The notes: generated by a model from the letters alone, not told the origin. 40,983 nucleotides of DNA from Alistipes sp. UBA936 (GCA_002293505.1 DBDI01000004.1:45486-86468), one strand, 5' to 3'. Positions 17,082 to 25,872 are shown, counted from the first letter of the stretch. Numbers and translations: made by a program.

Positions 17082-19301
17082 TCAACGATGCAATTTGAAC
17101 CCGACACGAGAGCGAATGTCGGAAGACGAAGCGCCGATCAAAACCTCGAAGTCGCCGGGCTCGGCAACCCACTCGTGAAGCACCGGATCGAAGAACGAAA
17201 GAGCCGAACGATCGAGAGTGAAGGAGACCGTGCGAGTCTCGCCCGGAGCAAGGAAAATCTTGTCGAATCCCTTCAACTCCTTAACAGGACGAGGAAGAGA
17301 ACACTTCAAATCGGAAATGTACAACTGGACGATCTCGGAACCGGCACGAAAACCGGTATTGGTGACGGGAACGGTAACGGTGAGAGAACCGTCGGGGCCG
17401 ATCTCTTTGCTGTCAACAGAAGCGCGGCCGTACGCGAAAGTCGTGTAACTAAGGCCGTGACCAAAGCTGAACAGAGGCCGGATCTTACGGCGGTCGGCCC
17501 AACGGTAACCAACGAAGATACCCTCGTGGTAAGTCTCGGAATCGCCGCCGGGGTATTCGCCGACCGAGTGAGCGCCAACGTCCTCGAGGCCGGCAGGAAA
17601 CGTGAAAGGCAATTTACCGGACGGATTGACGTCGCCGAAGAGAACAGACGCAAGAGCGTTACCAGCCTCCGAACCGAGGTACCAACCCTGAACTATCGAG
17701 GGAACAGAGTCGACCCAAGGCATCGAAACAGCGTTACCGGAGATGATAACGACGGCAAGGTTACGGTTGGCGCGAGCGAGCTCGGAGATGAGGTGATCCT
17801 GACCGTAAGGAAGCCCGAGAGAAGCGCGGTCGCCACCCTCGCAATCCTGGCCGGCGTTCTTATTCAGTCCGCCGACGAAGATAACAAAGTCGGCCTCGCG
17901 AGCAGCAGCAACAGCCTCGGCAGTGAGCTGCTGAGGAGAGCGAGAATCGGAAAGATCCTGACCAGAAGAGATACCGTCCTGAGCACCAGCATCCTCGCCA
18001 ACGTAACCGCGAACAAAAGTGACGGAAGCGGCGGAGCCCACGCGGGCTTGGATACCGGCAAGAGGAGAGATTTCGTATTTAACTTTAAGGGACGACGAGC
18101 CGCCGCCGACAGTCATCTGTTTGACGGCATTCTCGCCGATGACAACGATCTTTTTGGCGGAGTCGAGTGCGATGGGAAGGGTCGAGGAGTCGTTCTTGAG
18201 AAGAACGATACCCTCCTGGGCGATACGGAGGCCGGCGTTACCGTGCTCGGGAGAAGCGAAAGAACCAAACGGACGGTCGGGGTTCATTGTGGTGCGAAAA
18301 GCGAGGCGAAGGATGTTACGAACCTTATTATCGACAGCGGAAACAGGAACCTCGCCGGAGCGAAGAAGAGCAAGGAAAGGGTCGGCAAGGAAGTATTGGC
18401 TATAAGCGTCGCTAACACCCTCGGAGAGGCCGTCCGTCCAAGTACCGAACTCCATATCGAGCCCGTTGAAGATAGCCTGCCGAGTGTCGTTAACACCACC
18501 CCAATCGGAAACAACAACCCCGTCGAAGCCCCATTCACCGCGAAGGATGTCGTTGAGCAAGTACTCGTTCTGGCAAGCCCACTGGCCACGGTAACGGTTA
18601 TAAGAGCCCATAATAGCCCAAGCACCACCCTCTTGAACAGCAGCGCGGAAAGCAGGAAGGTAGATCTCGTAAAGAGCCCGGTCGTCGACAACAACGTCAA
18701 CAGTGTGGCGGTTGACTTCCTGATTGTTCAAAGCGAAGTGTTTGACGCAAGCAGCAACGCCGTTGGACTGGACACCCTGGACGTAAGGAACAACCATCGA
18801 GGAAGCAAGGAAAGGATCCTCGCCCATATATTCGAAGTTACGGCCGTTGAGAGGAGTACGGTAGATATTGACCCCGGGACCAAGGAGCACGTTCTTATTA
18901 CGGTAACGAGCCTCCTGACCGATAGAGATACCGTAAAGGGAGGCGATAGCGGGGTTCCAGGAAGCAGCCAAAGCGGTGAGGGCGGGAAAAGCAATACAAG
19001 CGTCGTTAGTCTGCCCGGCGGTGTTCCACTCGTCCCACAAAACCTCGGCGCGGATACCGTGAGGCCCGTCGGTCATCCAATTCTCGGGAATACCCAGACG
19101 AGGAACCCCGGGAGAAGAAAACTTGGACTGAGCGTGGCACATAGCAACCTTCTCCTCAAGGGTCATACGAGACAGAGCGTCCTCAATACGCTGCTCGAGA
19201 GGAGCGGAAGGATCGAGGTAGGGAGGAAGAGACTGGGCAGAAGCCAGGCAGGCAGCGAGAAGCGCTACGAAAAGCATCAAGTTTTTAACCGTTTTCATCA
19301 T
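17082..19301 (-). CDS. Exported glycoside hydrolase family 3 (beta-glucosidase-like)
   Basis: A 739-residue GH3 enzyme, probably removing beta-linked glucose or related sugars from the ends of oligosaccharides. A signal peptide (about 1-23, ending ASA-Q) indicates export. The N-terminal (beta/alpha)8 domain has KHFALNNQE and the nucleophile motif VVVSDWGG with Asp266. The second, alpha/beta domain contains GENAVKQMTVGGGSSS and FVGGLNKNAGQDCEGGDR, a likely region for the acid/base Glu. The C-terminus (about 640-739) is a fibronectin-III-like domain. Exact substrate is not predictable. A second ATG directly follows the first. The coding strand is unusually pyrimidine-rich. Confidence 0.93.
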   Translation of the reverse strand: MMKTVKNLMLFVALLAACLASAQSLPPYLDPSAPLEQRIEDALSRMTLEEKVAMCHAQSKFSSPGVPRLGIPENWMTDGPHGIRAEVLWDEWNTAGQTNDACIAFPALTALAASWNPAIASLYGISIGQEARYRNKNVLLGPGVNIYRTPLNGRNFEYMGEDPFLASSMVVPYVQGVQSNGVAACVKHFALNNQEVNRHTVDVVVDDRALYEIYLPAFRAAVQEGGAWAIMGSYNRYRGQWACQNEYLLNDILRGEWGFDGVVVSDWGGVNDTRQAIFNGLDMEFGTWTDGLSEGVSDAYSQYFLADPFLALLRSGEVPVSAVDNKVRNILRLAFRTTMNPDRPFGSFASPEHGNAGLRIAQEGIVLLKNDSSTLPIALDSAKKIVVIGENAVKQMTVGGGSSSLKVKYEISPLAGIQARVGSAASVTFVRGYVGEDAGAQDGISSGQDLSDSRSPQQLTAEAVAAAREADFVIFVGGLNKNAGQDCEGGDRASLGLPYGQDHLISELARANRNLAVVIISGNAVSMPWVDSVPSIVQGWYLGSEAGNALASVLFGDVNPSGKLPFTFPAGLEDVGAHSVGEYPGGDSETYHEGIFVGYRWADRRKIRPLFSFGHGLSYTTFAYGRASVDSKEIGPDGSLTVTVPVTNTGFRAGSEIVQLYISDLKCSLPRPVKELKGFDKIFLAPGETRTVSFTLDRSALSFFDPVLHEWVAEPGDFEVLIGASSSDIRSRVGFKLHR

Positions 19302-19331
19302 TACAACTATTTGTTAAACGTTTTTTATTAC

Positions 19332-19339
19332 TATCTTTG
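19332..19339 (+). promoter_or_regulatory. -7 promoter box of tRNA-Cys
   Basis: TATCTTTG ends 10 bases before the tRNA-Cys 5' end, matching the TAnnTTTG consensus. Confidence 0.6.
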
Positions 19340-19349
19340 CCACCCGATT

Positions 19350-19420
19350 GGTGCGATGGCCGAGTGGCTAGGCTCAGGTCTGCAAAACCTGCTACAGCGG
19401 TTCGAATCCGCTTCGCACCT
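19350..19420 (+). tRNA. tRNA-Cys (GCA)
   Basis: A 71-base cloverleaf: acceptor strands GGTGCGA and TCGCACC pair perfectly, the anticodon stem CAGGT/ACCTG encloses the loop CTGCAAA with anticodon GCA, and the T-arm has GGTTCGAATCC. The discriminator base is T, as in tRNA-Cys. CCA is not encoded. A run of eight G follows at 19429-19436. Confidence 0.93.
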
Positions 19421-19436
19421 CAAAAACCGGGGGGGG

Positions 19437-20978
19437 TCAAACCAACTTTTCGAGCAGGGTGCGAAGCCCTGCTTCTTTATTGATCAGGGAGGGGATGTCA
19501 GAGATGGCAACGCGCATCTGTTCCATAGAGTCGCGGCGGCGGATGGTAACGGTACAGTCCTCGGCGCTTTGGTGGTCGACGGTGACGCAGAAGGGAGTAC
19601 CGATAGCGTCTTGGCGGCGGTAACGTTTACCGATGGAGTCCTTCTCGTCGTACTGTACGTTGTGGTCGAACTTGAGAGAGTCGATGATACTACGGGCGAT
19701 CTCGGGAAGGCCGTCTTTTTTGACAAGAGGGAGCACAGCAACCTTAACGGGAGCAAGAGGAGCGGGAATACGAAGAACGACACGAGAGTCGCCACCATCG
19801 AGGGATTCCTCGGCATAAGCGGCAGAGAGAATCTGGAGGAACATCCGGTCGAGTCCGATAGACGTCTCGACGACGAAAGGAACGTAACTCTCGCCAGACT
19901 CGGGGTCGAAGTACTGGATCTTACGACCGGAAAAGGTCTGGTGCTGAGAGAGATCGAAGTCCGTACGAGAGTGGATACCCTCGACCTCCTTGAAACCGAA
20001 CGGAAAACGAAACTCGATGTCGGCAGCAGCGTTTGCGTAATGGGCCAATTTCTCGTGATCGTGGAAGCGGTACATAGCATCGCCGAAGCCGAGCGTACGG
20101 TGCCAACGCATACGAAACTCTTTCCAGTACTCATACCAGTGCATCTCCTCGCCGGGACGAACGAAGAACTGCATCTCCATCTGCTCGAACTCGCGCATAC
20201 GGAAGATGAACTGGCGGGCAACGATCTCGTTACGAAAAGCCTTACCAATCTGAGCAATACCGAATGGTATCTTCATACGTCCGGTCTTCTGGACGTTGAG
20301 GAAGTTGACGAAGATACCCTGAGCAGTCTCGGGCCGGAGGTAAATAGTGTTAGCACCCTCGGCAACAGAGCCTATACGGGTGTCGAACATCAGGTTGAAC
20401 TGGCGGACGTCGGTCCAGTTACGAGTACCGGAGACAGGATCGACGATGTCGGCGTCGACAATGATCTGGCGCAACTCGGCAAGGTCGCCACTGTTGAGGG
20501 CAGTGACCATACGAGAGTTGATGGAGTCTTTTTGAGACTGGAGCTCGGCAACTTTCGGTGAAGTGGAACGGTACTGGGCTTCGTCGAAGGAGTCACCGAA
20601 GCGTTTACGAGCCTTTTCCACTTCCTTCTCGATCTTATCTTCGAGTTTGGCGATATGCTCCTCGAGCAGAACGTCGGCACGGTAACGTTTCTTAGAGTCC
20701 TTATTGTCGATCAACGGGTCGTTGAAAGCCCCCACGTGACCGGATGCCTCCCAAGTACGAGGGTGCATAAAGATGGCCGCGTCGATACCGACGATATTCT
20801 CGCGAAGGCGAGTCATTGCCTCCCACCAATAAGCCTTGATGTTGTTCTTGAGCTCAACGCCCATCTGGCCGTAATCGTAAACAGCACTAAGGCCGTCGTA
20901 TATCTCGGACGACGGGAAAATGAATCCGTACTCCTTGGAGTGGGCGATAAGTTTCTTGAAGAGTTCTTCCTGGGTCAT
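19437..20978 (-). CDS. glyS: Glycyl-tRNA synthetase (homodimeric type)
   Basis: A 513-residue class II synthetase that charges tRNA-Gly. It is the single-chain alpha2 type, not the alpha2beta2 type. Motif segments include LRPETAQGIFVNF, the motif 2 region FRNEIVARQFIFRMREFEQMEM and a C-terminal anticodon-binding domain starting near APVKVAVLPL. It lies 11 bases downstream of argS and is probably co-transcribed with it. It ends facing tRNA-Cys, 16 bases away, with no clear hairpin terminator between them. Confidence 0.94.
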   Translation of the reverse strand: MTQEELFKKLIAHSKEYGFIFPSSEIYDGLSAVYDYGQMGVELKNNIKAYWWEAMTRLRENIVGIDAAIFMHPRTWEASGHVGAFNDPLIDNKDSKKRYRADVLLEEHIAKLEDKIEKEVEKARKRFGDSFDEAQYRSTSPKVAELQSQKDSINSRMVTALNSGDLAELRQIIVDADIVDPVSGTRNWTDVRQFNLMFDTRIGSVAEGANTIYLRPETAQGIFVNFLNVQKTGRMKIPFGIAQIGKAFRNEIVARQFIFRMREFEQMEMQFFVRPGEEMHWYEYWKEFRMRWHRTLGFGDAMYRFHDHEKLAHYANAAADIEFRFPFGFKEVEGIHSRTDFDLSQHQTFSGRKIQYFDPESGESYVPFVVETSIGLDRMFLQILSAAYAEESLDGGDSRVVLRIPAPLAPVKVAVLPLVKKDGLPEIARSIIDSLKFDHNVQYDEKDSIGKRYRRQDAIGTPFCVTVDHQSAEDCTVTIRRRDSMEQMRVAISDIPSLINKEAGLRTLLEKLV

Positions 20979-20989
20979 ATTTTTATACT

Positions 20990-22723
20990 TTACATACGTT
21001 CGGGAACGGAAATGCCCAGAAGAGACATTGCCGATTTGATAGTGGCGGCGACCTGACCAGAGAGGCGAAGGCGAAAAGCGCGGGCGGCAAGGTCGGACTC
21101 GCGAAGGATAGAGTGGTCGTGGTAGTAACCGTTATACATCTTAGCGAGGTCGTAAGCGAAAGCAGCGATTACAGACGGAGAAAAGTTTTCGCCAGCAGAG
21201 AGGACGATCTCGGGAAAGTCGGAAAGAGTCTTGATAAGTTCTAATTCCGCGGGAAGGTATGTGGCGGGGGCGGGGGCGGGAGCGGTGAGGTCGACTCCGG
21301 AGTCGGCGGCCTTACGGAGGACAGAGCGGATACGAGCGTGGGTGTACTGGATGAAAGGCCCGGTGTTACCGTTGAAGTCGATGGACTCGCGAGGGTCAAA
21401 CAACATTGTCTTACGAGGATCGACCTTGAGGATGAAGTATTTGAGAGCGCCCAGGCCAACCATCTCAGCGATATCCGCGGCTTCGGAGGCACTCAGGCCG
21501 TCGAGCTTACCGAGCTCGGCCGACATATCGCGAGCCTCGGAGACCATAGCCTCGATGAGGTCGTCGGCGTCGACGACGGTCCCCTCGCGAGACTTCATCT
21601 TACCCTCCGGAAGCTCGACCATACCGTAAGAGAGGTGGAAAATGGCGTCCGCCCAAGAGTAACCAAGTTTCTTGAGGATAAGTTTGAGAACCTGAAAGTG
21701 GTAGTTCTGTTCGTTACCGACAACGTAGATCAGAGCGTCGAGCTTTTCGTCGGTGAAACGGCGGTAGGCGGTACCGAGATCCTGGGTCATATATACGGAA
21801 GTACCGTCGGCGCGAAGAAGAAGTTTCTCGTCGAGGCCGTCGGAGGTGAGGTCGCACCAAACAGAACCATCATCGCGGCGGTAAAATATCCCCTTGGAGA
21901 GACCCTCCTCGACGAGAGCCTTACCGAGAAGGTAGGTCTGAGACTCGTAGTACATACGGTCGAAGTCGACGCCGAGGCGCTTGTAGGTCGCGTCGAAGCC
22001 GTCGTAAACCCAACCGTTCATAGTGAGCCAAAGCTCGGTTGTAGCGGGATCGCCAGCCTCCCAGAGGCGAAGCATCTGTTGAGCGCGGTCGGTCAGGGAG
22101 GGGTCTTTTTTGAGCTCGTCGTTGAAGCGAACGTAATATTTACCAACGAGGTGGTCGCCCTTAAGGCCGGAACTCTGAGGAGTCTCGCCATCGCCGAACA
22201 ACTGCCAGGCGAGCATACTTTTACAGATATGGATACCGCGGTCGTTAACCAGGTTAGCCTTCAAGACCTCGTTACCGCATTTCTTAAGGATCTCGGCAAC
22301 AGAGAAGCCGAGAAGGTTATTACGGATGTGGCCGAGGTGGAGAGGCTTATTAGTATTGGGAGAAGAGTACTCGACCATAACGCGGCGGCCGGTTCTTGCG
22401 GCTTGTCCGAAATCGGAGTCGGAGGAGAGTTCGGAAAAGCGAGCAGCCCAGAAGGCAGGCGTGAGGGAGATGTTGAGAAAGCCCTTGATGACGTTGAACG
22501 ATTCGATGTCGGGGTTGTGGGCGACGAGGTGTTCGCCGATGGCAGAAGCAGTCGCGTCGGGAGAAAGGCGGCTGGATTTCAAGAGGGGAAACACCACGAG
22601 GGTGTAGTCGCCGGTGAACTCCTTACGAGTTTTCTGGATCTGAACCAGAGCAGGGTCGGAGACGCCGTATAGGGAATTGACCGAATCGGAAACGGCACGA
22701 AGGAGGATTTTTTCAGTGTTCAT
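20990..22723 (-). CDS. argS: Arginyl-tRNA synthetase
   Basis: A 577-residue class I synthetase that charges tRNA-Arg. An N-terminal additional domain (about 1-115) precedes the catalytic core, with the HIGH signature as HLGH (NKPLHLGHIRNN) and the KMSKS loop as KMKSREGT. The C-terminal DALR-type anticodon-binding domain contains FIQYTHARIRSVLRKA. The open frame runs on upstream across dus, but the ATG at 22723 sits 8 bases after a perfect -7 box and gives the family N-terminus. The mRNA should be nearly leaderless. Confidence 0.95.
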   Translation of the reverse strand: MNTEKILLRAVSDSVNSLYGVSDPALVQIQKTRKEFTGDYTLVVFPLLKSSRLSPDATASAIGEHLVAHNPDIESFNVIKGFLNISLTPAFWAARFSELSSDSDFGQAARTGRRVMVEYSSPNTNKPLHLGHIRNNLLGFSVAEILKKCGNEVLKANLVNDRGIHICKSMLAWQLFGDGETPQSSGLKGDHLVGKYYVRFNDELKKDPSLTDRAQQMLRLWEAGDPATTELWLTMNGWVYDGFDATYKRLGVDFDRMYYESQTYLLGKALVEEGLSKGIFYRRDDGSVWCDLTSDGLDEKLLLRADGTSVYMTQDLGTAYRRFTDEKLDALIYVVGNEQNYHFQVLKLILKKLGYSWADAIFHLSYGMVELPEGKMKSREGTVVDADDLIEAMVSEARDMSAELGKLDGLSASEAADIAEMVGLGALKYFILKVDPRKTMLFDPRESIDFNGNTGPFIQYTHARIRSVLRKAADSGVDLTAPAPAPATYLPAELELIKTLSDFPEIVLSAGENFSPSVIAAFAYDLAKMYNGYYHDHSILRESDLAARAFRLRLSGQVAATIKSAMSLLGISVPERM

Positions 22724-22731
22724 AGTGGACG

Positions 22732-22769
22732 CAAAGATAAACAAAAGATAACGAAAATTTGTACTTTTG
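22732..22769. promoter_or_regulatory. Divergent promoters of argS and dus
   Basis: The 52-base gap between the start codons holds TATCTTTG on the minus strand (22732-22739), 8 bases before the argS ATG, and TACTTTTG on the + strand (22762-22769), 6 bases before the dus ATG. Both mRNAs should begin within a few bases of the start codon. Confidence 0.6.
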
Positions 22770-22775
22770 CAGCCA

Positions 22776-23792
22776 ATGAAGATAGGGAAGCTGGATTTAG
22801 GAGAGAAGCCACTACTGCTGGCGCCGATGGAGGATGTGACGGACGCCTCGTTCAGGTGGATGTGCAAGGAGTATGGAGCCGATATGATGTACACGGAATT
22901 TATCTCCTCGGACGGGCTGATAAGGGATGCGGCAAAGTCGGTGGCAAAGCTTGCGATAACAGAGGACGAACGACCGATAGGAATACAGATATATGGCCAC
23001 TTGGTGGAGCCGATGGCAGAAGCAGCGAGGATGGCCAGAGATGCGGGGCCGGATGTGATAGATATCAATTTCGGATGTCCGGTGAAGAAGATTGCGGGCC
23101 GGGGAGCAGGAAGCGGAATGATGAGAGAGCCGGACAAGATGGTGGAAATGACGCGGCGGGTAGTGGAAGCAGCGGGAGGAGTACCAGTGACGGTGAAGAC
23201 GAGGCTGGGCTGGGATGAGGAAACGAAGAACATAGAAGAGATAGCCTTACGGTTGCAGGATGTGGGGATTGCGGCACTGACGATACACGGGCGAACGAGA
23301 GCCCAAATGTACAGGGGAGAAGCAGACTGGACACTGATAGGAGCCGTGAAGGCGAACGAGGAGATGAGGATACCGGTAATCGGAAATGGAGATATTTCGG
23401 GGCCGGAATTGGCTCGCGAGGCGTTCGAAAGATGGGGAGTGGACGGAGTGATGATAGGAAGAGCGACGTACGGGAGGCCGTGGATATTCAAAGAGATAAA
23501 GCACTATTTGGAGACAGGAGAACTTCTGCCCCAGCCGGGGGTGGCGGAGAGAGTGGAAATTGCGAAGAAGCACCTGGCGAAATCGGTCGAGGTGAAGGGA
23601 GAAAGAGGAGGAGTGTTGGAGATGAGAAGGCATCTGTCGTGCTACTTCAAGGGGCTAACCAACTTCAAGGAGACGAGGCTGAAACTGGTGACGGAAAACG
23701 AGGTGGAAGAACTGATGAGGATACTGGATGTAATCGGAGAGAGGTGGGGAGAGGAAGATATGTCGGGAGCAGTACCGGAATTATGGAAATGA
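22776..23792 (+). CDS. dus: tRNA-dihydrouridine synthase, DusB-like
   Basis: A 338-residue FMN enzyme that reduces uridine to dihydrouridine in tRNA D-loops. The TIM barrel starts with LLLAPMEDVTDASFR; DINFGCPVKKI contains the catalytic cysteine; VTVKTRLGW, IHGRTRAQMYRGEADW, IGNGDI and GVMIGRATYGRPWIF follow. The C-terminal helical domain binds tRNA. The ATG at 22776 lies 6 bases after a -7 box; an in-frame TTG at 22767 lies inside the box and is rejected. It begins a purine-rich + strand unit with the two genes downstream. Confidence 0.92.
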   Translation: MKIGKLDLGEKPLLLAPMEDVTDASFRWMCKEYGADMMYTEFISSDGLIRDAAKSVAKLAITEDERPIGIQIYGHLVEPMAEAARMARDAGPDVIDINFGCPVKKIAGRGAGSGMMREPDKMVEMTRRVVEAAGGVPVTVKTRLGWDEETKNIEEIALRLQDVGIAALTIHGRTRAQMYRGEADWTLIGAVKANEEMRIPVIGNGDISGPELAREAFERWGVDGVMIGRATYGRPWIFKEIKHYLETGELLPQPGVAERVEIAKKHLAKSVEVKGERGGVLEMRRHLSCYFKGLTNFKETRLKLVTENEVEELMRILDVIGERWGEEDMSGAVPELWK

Positions 23793-23796
23793 GATT

Positions 23797-24810
23797 ATGA
23801 GGAAGTTTCTTTTTTTGATTTTGACGGTGCTGGTCGCGGGGCAGGCGGGAGCACAAGGGACGGTGGCGGACTACAGGGTGAGGGTCGCGACGACGAACGG
23901 AGAACGAGTCGGGTATGCGTATGTGACCATAAACGGAGCGTTCCAAGCGATGGCAGACTCGACGGGACAAGCGTGGGTGGCGGCGAGAAAACTGAAGGAG
24001 GGAGACAGGCTGGCGGCGAGTTTTGTGGGAATGGAGAGCGTACCGGTAGTGTGGGACGGAAGCTTACCGGGAGGATCGGTAGTGGAGCTGGAACTGGTGC
24101 CGAATGTGATAGAAGAGGTGGTGGTGACGGCGAAAGACCGCTCGAAGAGGCTATGGAGAAGGTATGTGGACAAGATTCCAACCCACAGCTGGGGAGTAGG
24201 GTTCAGGGGAGAATACGAGATGGAGTTCACGGGAGAGAATCCGTGGAAGTCGAAAGGGCGGTATGAGAGAAATCACGTACCGGGAGCGCAGTTGAATTCG
24301 GTGGCGGCGGATACGTTTACGTTAGTGCCGGATGTGGAAGCAGACTCGATGCAAATGTGGAAGGTACAGAGGCAAATACTGTTGGTGAAGGGAATAGCAG
24401 AAAGGGCGGTACAACTGGATGGAGCGGAAGCGAGCAACAGAGGAATGGTGATGAAGTACAGAGGACGGGACGAAGGGCAGAATGTGTTCCTGGTGATAAA
24501 GCCGTATTTCGATAAATTCAGGAATACGGACGACAGCTTCCAAACAATGCTGTGGGTGAGCGAAGCAAGCGGCTTGGTGACGAGGACGGAAACAGTGAGC
24601 CAGAGCAGGTACGAAATATGGAGGGTGGAAGCGAAGTATGCGGTCTACAGGAGTCCGGACAAGGCAGTGAGGTTCATCTATCCGACGAAGGTGGAGGCGG
24701 AGTATGCAGAAGTGGGGGCCGAGGGAAGCATCGAAGGAAAGGTGGGGATAGGAGGCGTGGAAGTTTATCAATTCCAAAATACGGAACAGTATGAAAATTA
24801 TCGGAATTAA
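23797..24810 (+). CDS. Exported protein with carboxypeptidase-regulatory-like N-terminal domain
   Basis: A 337-residue protein whose function I do not recognise. A signal peptide (about 1-19, ending AGA-Q) is followed by a beta-sandwich-like region (about 20-105) that resembles the carboxypeptidase D regulatory-like domain common in Bacteroidota surface proteins. It ends in IEEVVVTAKDRSKRLWRR, a sequence like the start of a TonB-dependent receptor plug, but no plug or barrel follows. The rest (about 120-337) is of mixed alpha/beta character. It starts 4 bases after dus and overlaps the next gene by 20 bases. It is probably periplasmic or attached to the outer membrane. Confidence 0.8.
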   Translation: MRKFLFLILTVLVAGQAGAQGTVADYRVRVATTNGERVGYAYVTINGAFQAMADSTGQAWVAARKLKEGDRLAASFVGMESVPVVWDGSLPGGSVVELELVPNVIEEVVVTAKDRSKRLWRRYVDKIPTHSWGVGFRGEYEMEFTGENPWKSKGRYERNHVPGAQLNSVAADTFTLVPDVEADSMQMWKVQRQILLVKGIAERAVQLDGAEASNRGMVMKYRGRDEGQNVFLVIKPYFDKFRNTDDSFQTMLWVSEASGLVTRTETVSQSRYEIWRVEAKYAVYRSPDKAVRFIYPTKVEAEYAEVGAEGSIEGKVGIGGVEVYQFQNTEQYENYRN

Positions 24811-25402
24811 CGGAAGTCCGAGAGCGGACGGAAACACAGCATTGGCCTTGAGGGAGATGGCGGGCGAGATGGCCGCGGCGGGAGCAGAGATGGAGATAAT
24901 ACACGTGGGAGGAAGGCTGATAAGAGGATGTCAAGCCTGCGGAGCCTGTGGAAGAAACAAGGACAGAAGGTGCATCGTAACAGGAGACGGAGTGAACGAG
25001 GCAATAGAAAAGATGGCGAAAGCGGATGGGATCGTGTTGGGCTCGCCAGTGCACTTCGCGGGAATAGGAGGAACGATGAAGAGCTTCTGTGACAGGGCAT
25101 TCTATGTAGCAGGAGCAAACGGAGGGCTGTTTACGGGAAAGGTAGGAGCAGCAGTAGTAGCGGTGAGGCGCTCGGGAGGAACGGCCGCCTGGGCAGGGCT
25201 GAACTACTATCTGACGATAGCCAATATGGCCATTGCAGGATCGACGTACTGGAGTGTGGTGCACGGGGGTGCGGCGGGAGAAGCAGAGGGAGACGAGGAG
25301 GGGCTACAGGCGGTGAGGAATGCGGCGAAGAGCATAGTTGCGTTGTTGGGAGGGCCGGCGCCGGAGTATGACAGAGGAGCGAGGACGAGTTTTATAAGGT
25401 GA
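24791..25402 (+). CDS. Flavodoxin-fold NAD(P)H-dependent reductase / iron-sulfur flavoprotein-like
   Basis: A 203-residue flavodoxin-fold protein of the NADPH-dependent FMN reductase superfamily. The N-terminal phosphate loop GINGSPRADGNT is typical, and CQACGACGRNKDRRC (about 47-61) resembles the compact Cys motif of iron-sulfur flavoproteins. GSPVHFAGIGGTMKSFCDRAF and AAVVAVRRSGGT complete the flavin site. The likely role is low-potential electron transfer or quinone/FMN reduction; the substrate is unknown. It overlaps the preceding gene by 20 bases. Confidence 0.85.
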   Translation: MKIIGINGSPRADGNTALALREMAGEMAAAGAEMEIIHVGGRLIRGCQACGACGRNKDRRCIVTGDGVNEAIEKMAKADGIVLGSPVHFAGIGGTMKSFCDRAFYVAGANGGLFTGKVGAAVVAVRRSGGTAAWAGLNYYLTIANMAIAGSTYWSVVHGGAAGEAEGDEEGLQAVRNAAKSIVALLGGPAPEYDRGARTSFIR

Positions 25403-25403
25403 A

Positions 25404-25451
25404 GGGGGGGCTGAGCTGAGGGGTGCGGGAGGAGCGGGGGCTGGGGAGGGG
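25404..25451 (+). other. G-rich tract, potential G-quadruplex
   Basis: Just after the flavodoxin-fold gene, 48 bases on the + strand contain G-runs of 7, 4, 3, 5, 4 and 4, separated mostly by 1 to 6 bases. The part from about 25420 fits the usual four-run G-quadruplex pattern. Whether it folds or acts in transcription is not known. Confidence 0.5.
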
Positions 25452-25517
25452 CTGCGACTTTTGGTACGTTATTTGTTATTCGGGAGGACGGAAATGTTCA
25501 ACTAAAAACAAGTAACG

Positions 25518-25817
25518 ATGGAAAAGAAGAGCTGTGGGTGTGCAGTGCGCACCAAGGAAAAATTTAATGCGGGTCTGACGAAGGACGCAAAAGCTATCGT
25601 GGCAGGAGTGGAAGGCTACGGAAAAGAAGAAAAAGCAAAGAAAGCAGCAGAAGTGAAAGCAGCGTTCCCGCCTACGAAGGCGGGGGCAGGTGCGGGGAAG
25701 GGTGCGGCGGTCACGAAAGCAAAGGTCGCTACGAAAACTGCAGCGAAGGTCTCGGCTAAAAAGAGCCCGACGCCAGCAGGAATGTCGAAGGGAGCACACG
25801 GCGGAGATGTGTGCTGA
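25518..25817 (+). CDS. Small Lys/Ala-rich basic protein, function unknown
   Basis: A 99-residue protein with no family I recognise. The first part (MEKKSCGCAVRTKEKF...) has a CGC motif at residues 6-8; the middle and C-terminal half (about 35-90) is a low-complexity Lys/Ala/Gly/Thr/Pro sequence like the tails of histone H1-like proteins, and the last residue is Cys. It may bind nucleic acid through the basic tail; the cysteines could bind metal or form disulfides. It is a single-gene unit with its own terminator. No signal peptide is seen. Confidence 0.65.
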   Translation: MEKKSCGCAVRTKEKFNAGLTKDAKAIVAGVEGYGKEEKAKKAAEVKAAFPPTKAGAGAGKGAAVTKAKVATKTAAKVSAKKSPTPAGMSKGAHGGDVC

Positions 25818-25831
25818 AGAGGATTAGAATG

Positions 25832-25866
25832 AAAGAAGAGGCGCTCTCTCGGAGCGCCTCTTCTTT
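25832..25866. terminator. Strong bidirectional terminator
   Basis: A perfect 14-base stem, AAAGAAGAGGCGCT paired with AGCGCCTCTTCTTT, with a 7-base loop, lies between the small basic protein gene and the convergent subtilase region. T-runs occur in both directions. Confidence 0.85.
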
Positions 25867-25872
25867 TGTAGT

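Noticed and set aside
15489..17082. Replication origin with DnaA boxes
   Set aside because: No clear TTATCCACA-type cluster was seen by eye near the skew switch, and dnaA is not in the window, so an origin is kept only as one reading of the skew.
17088..20561. A 1157-codon open frame on the + strand
   Set aside because: It is antisense to the GH3 and glyS genes and even runs through tRNA-Cys. The strong pyrimidine bias of those genes removes antisense stop codons. The product is low-complexity and has no family features.
22724..23491. An upstream extension of argS on the minus strand
   Set aside because: It would cover the argS promoter and most of dus; the ATG at 22723 after the -7 box gives the normal ArgRS N-terminus.
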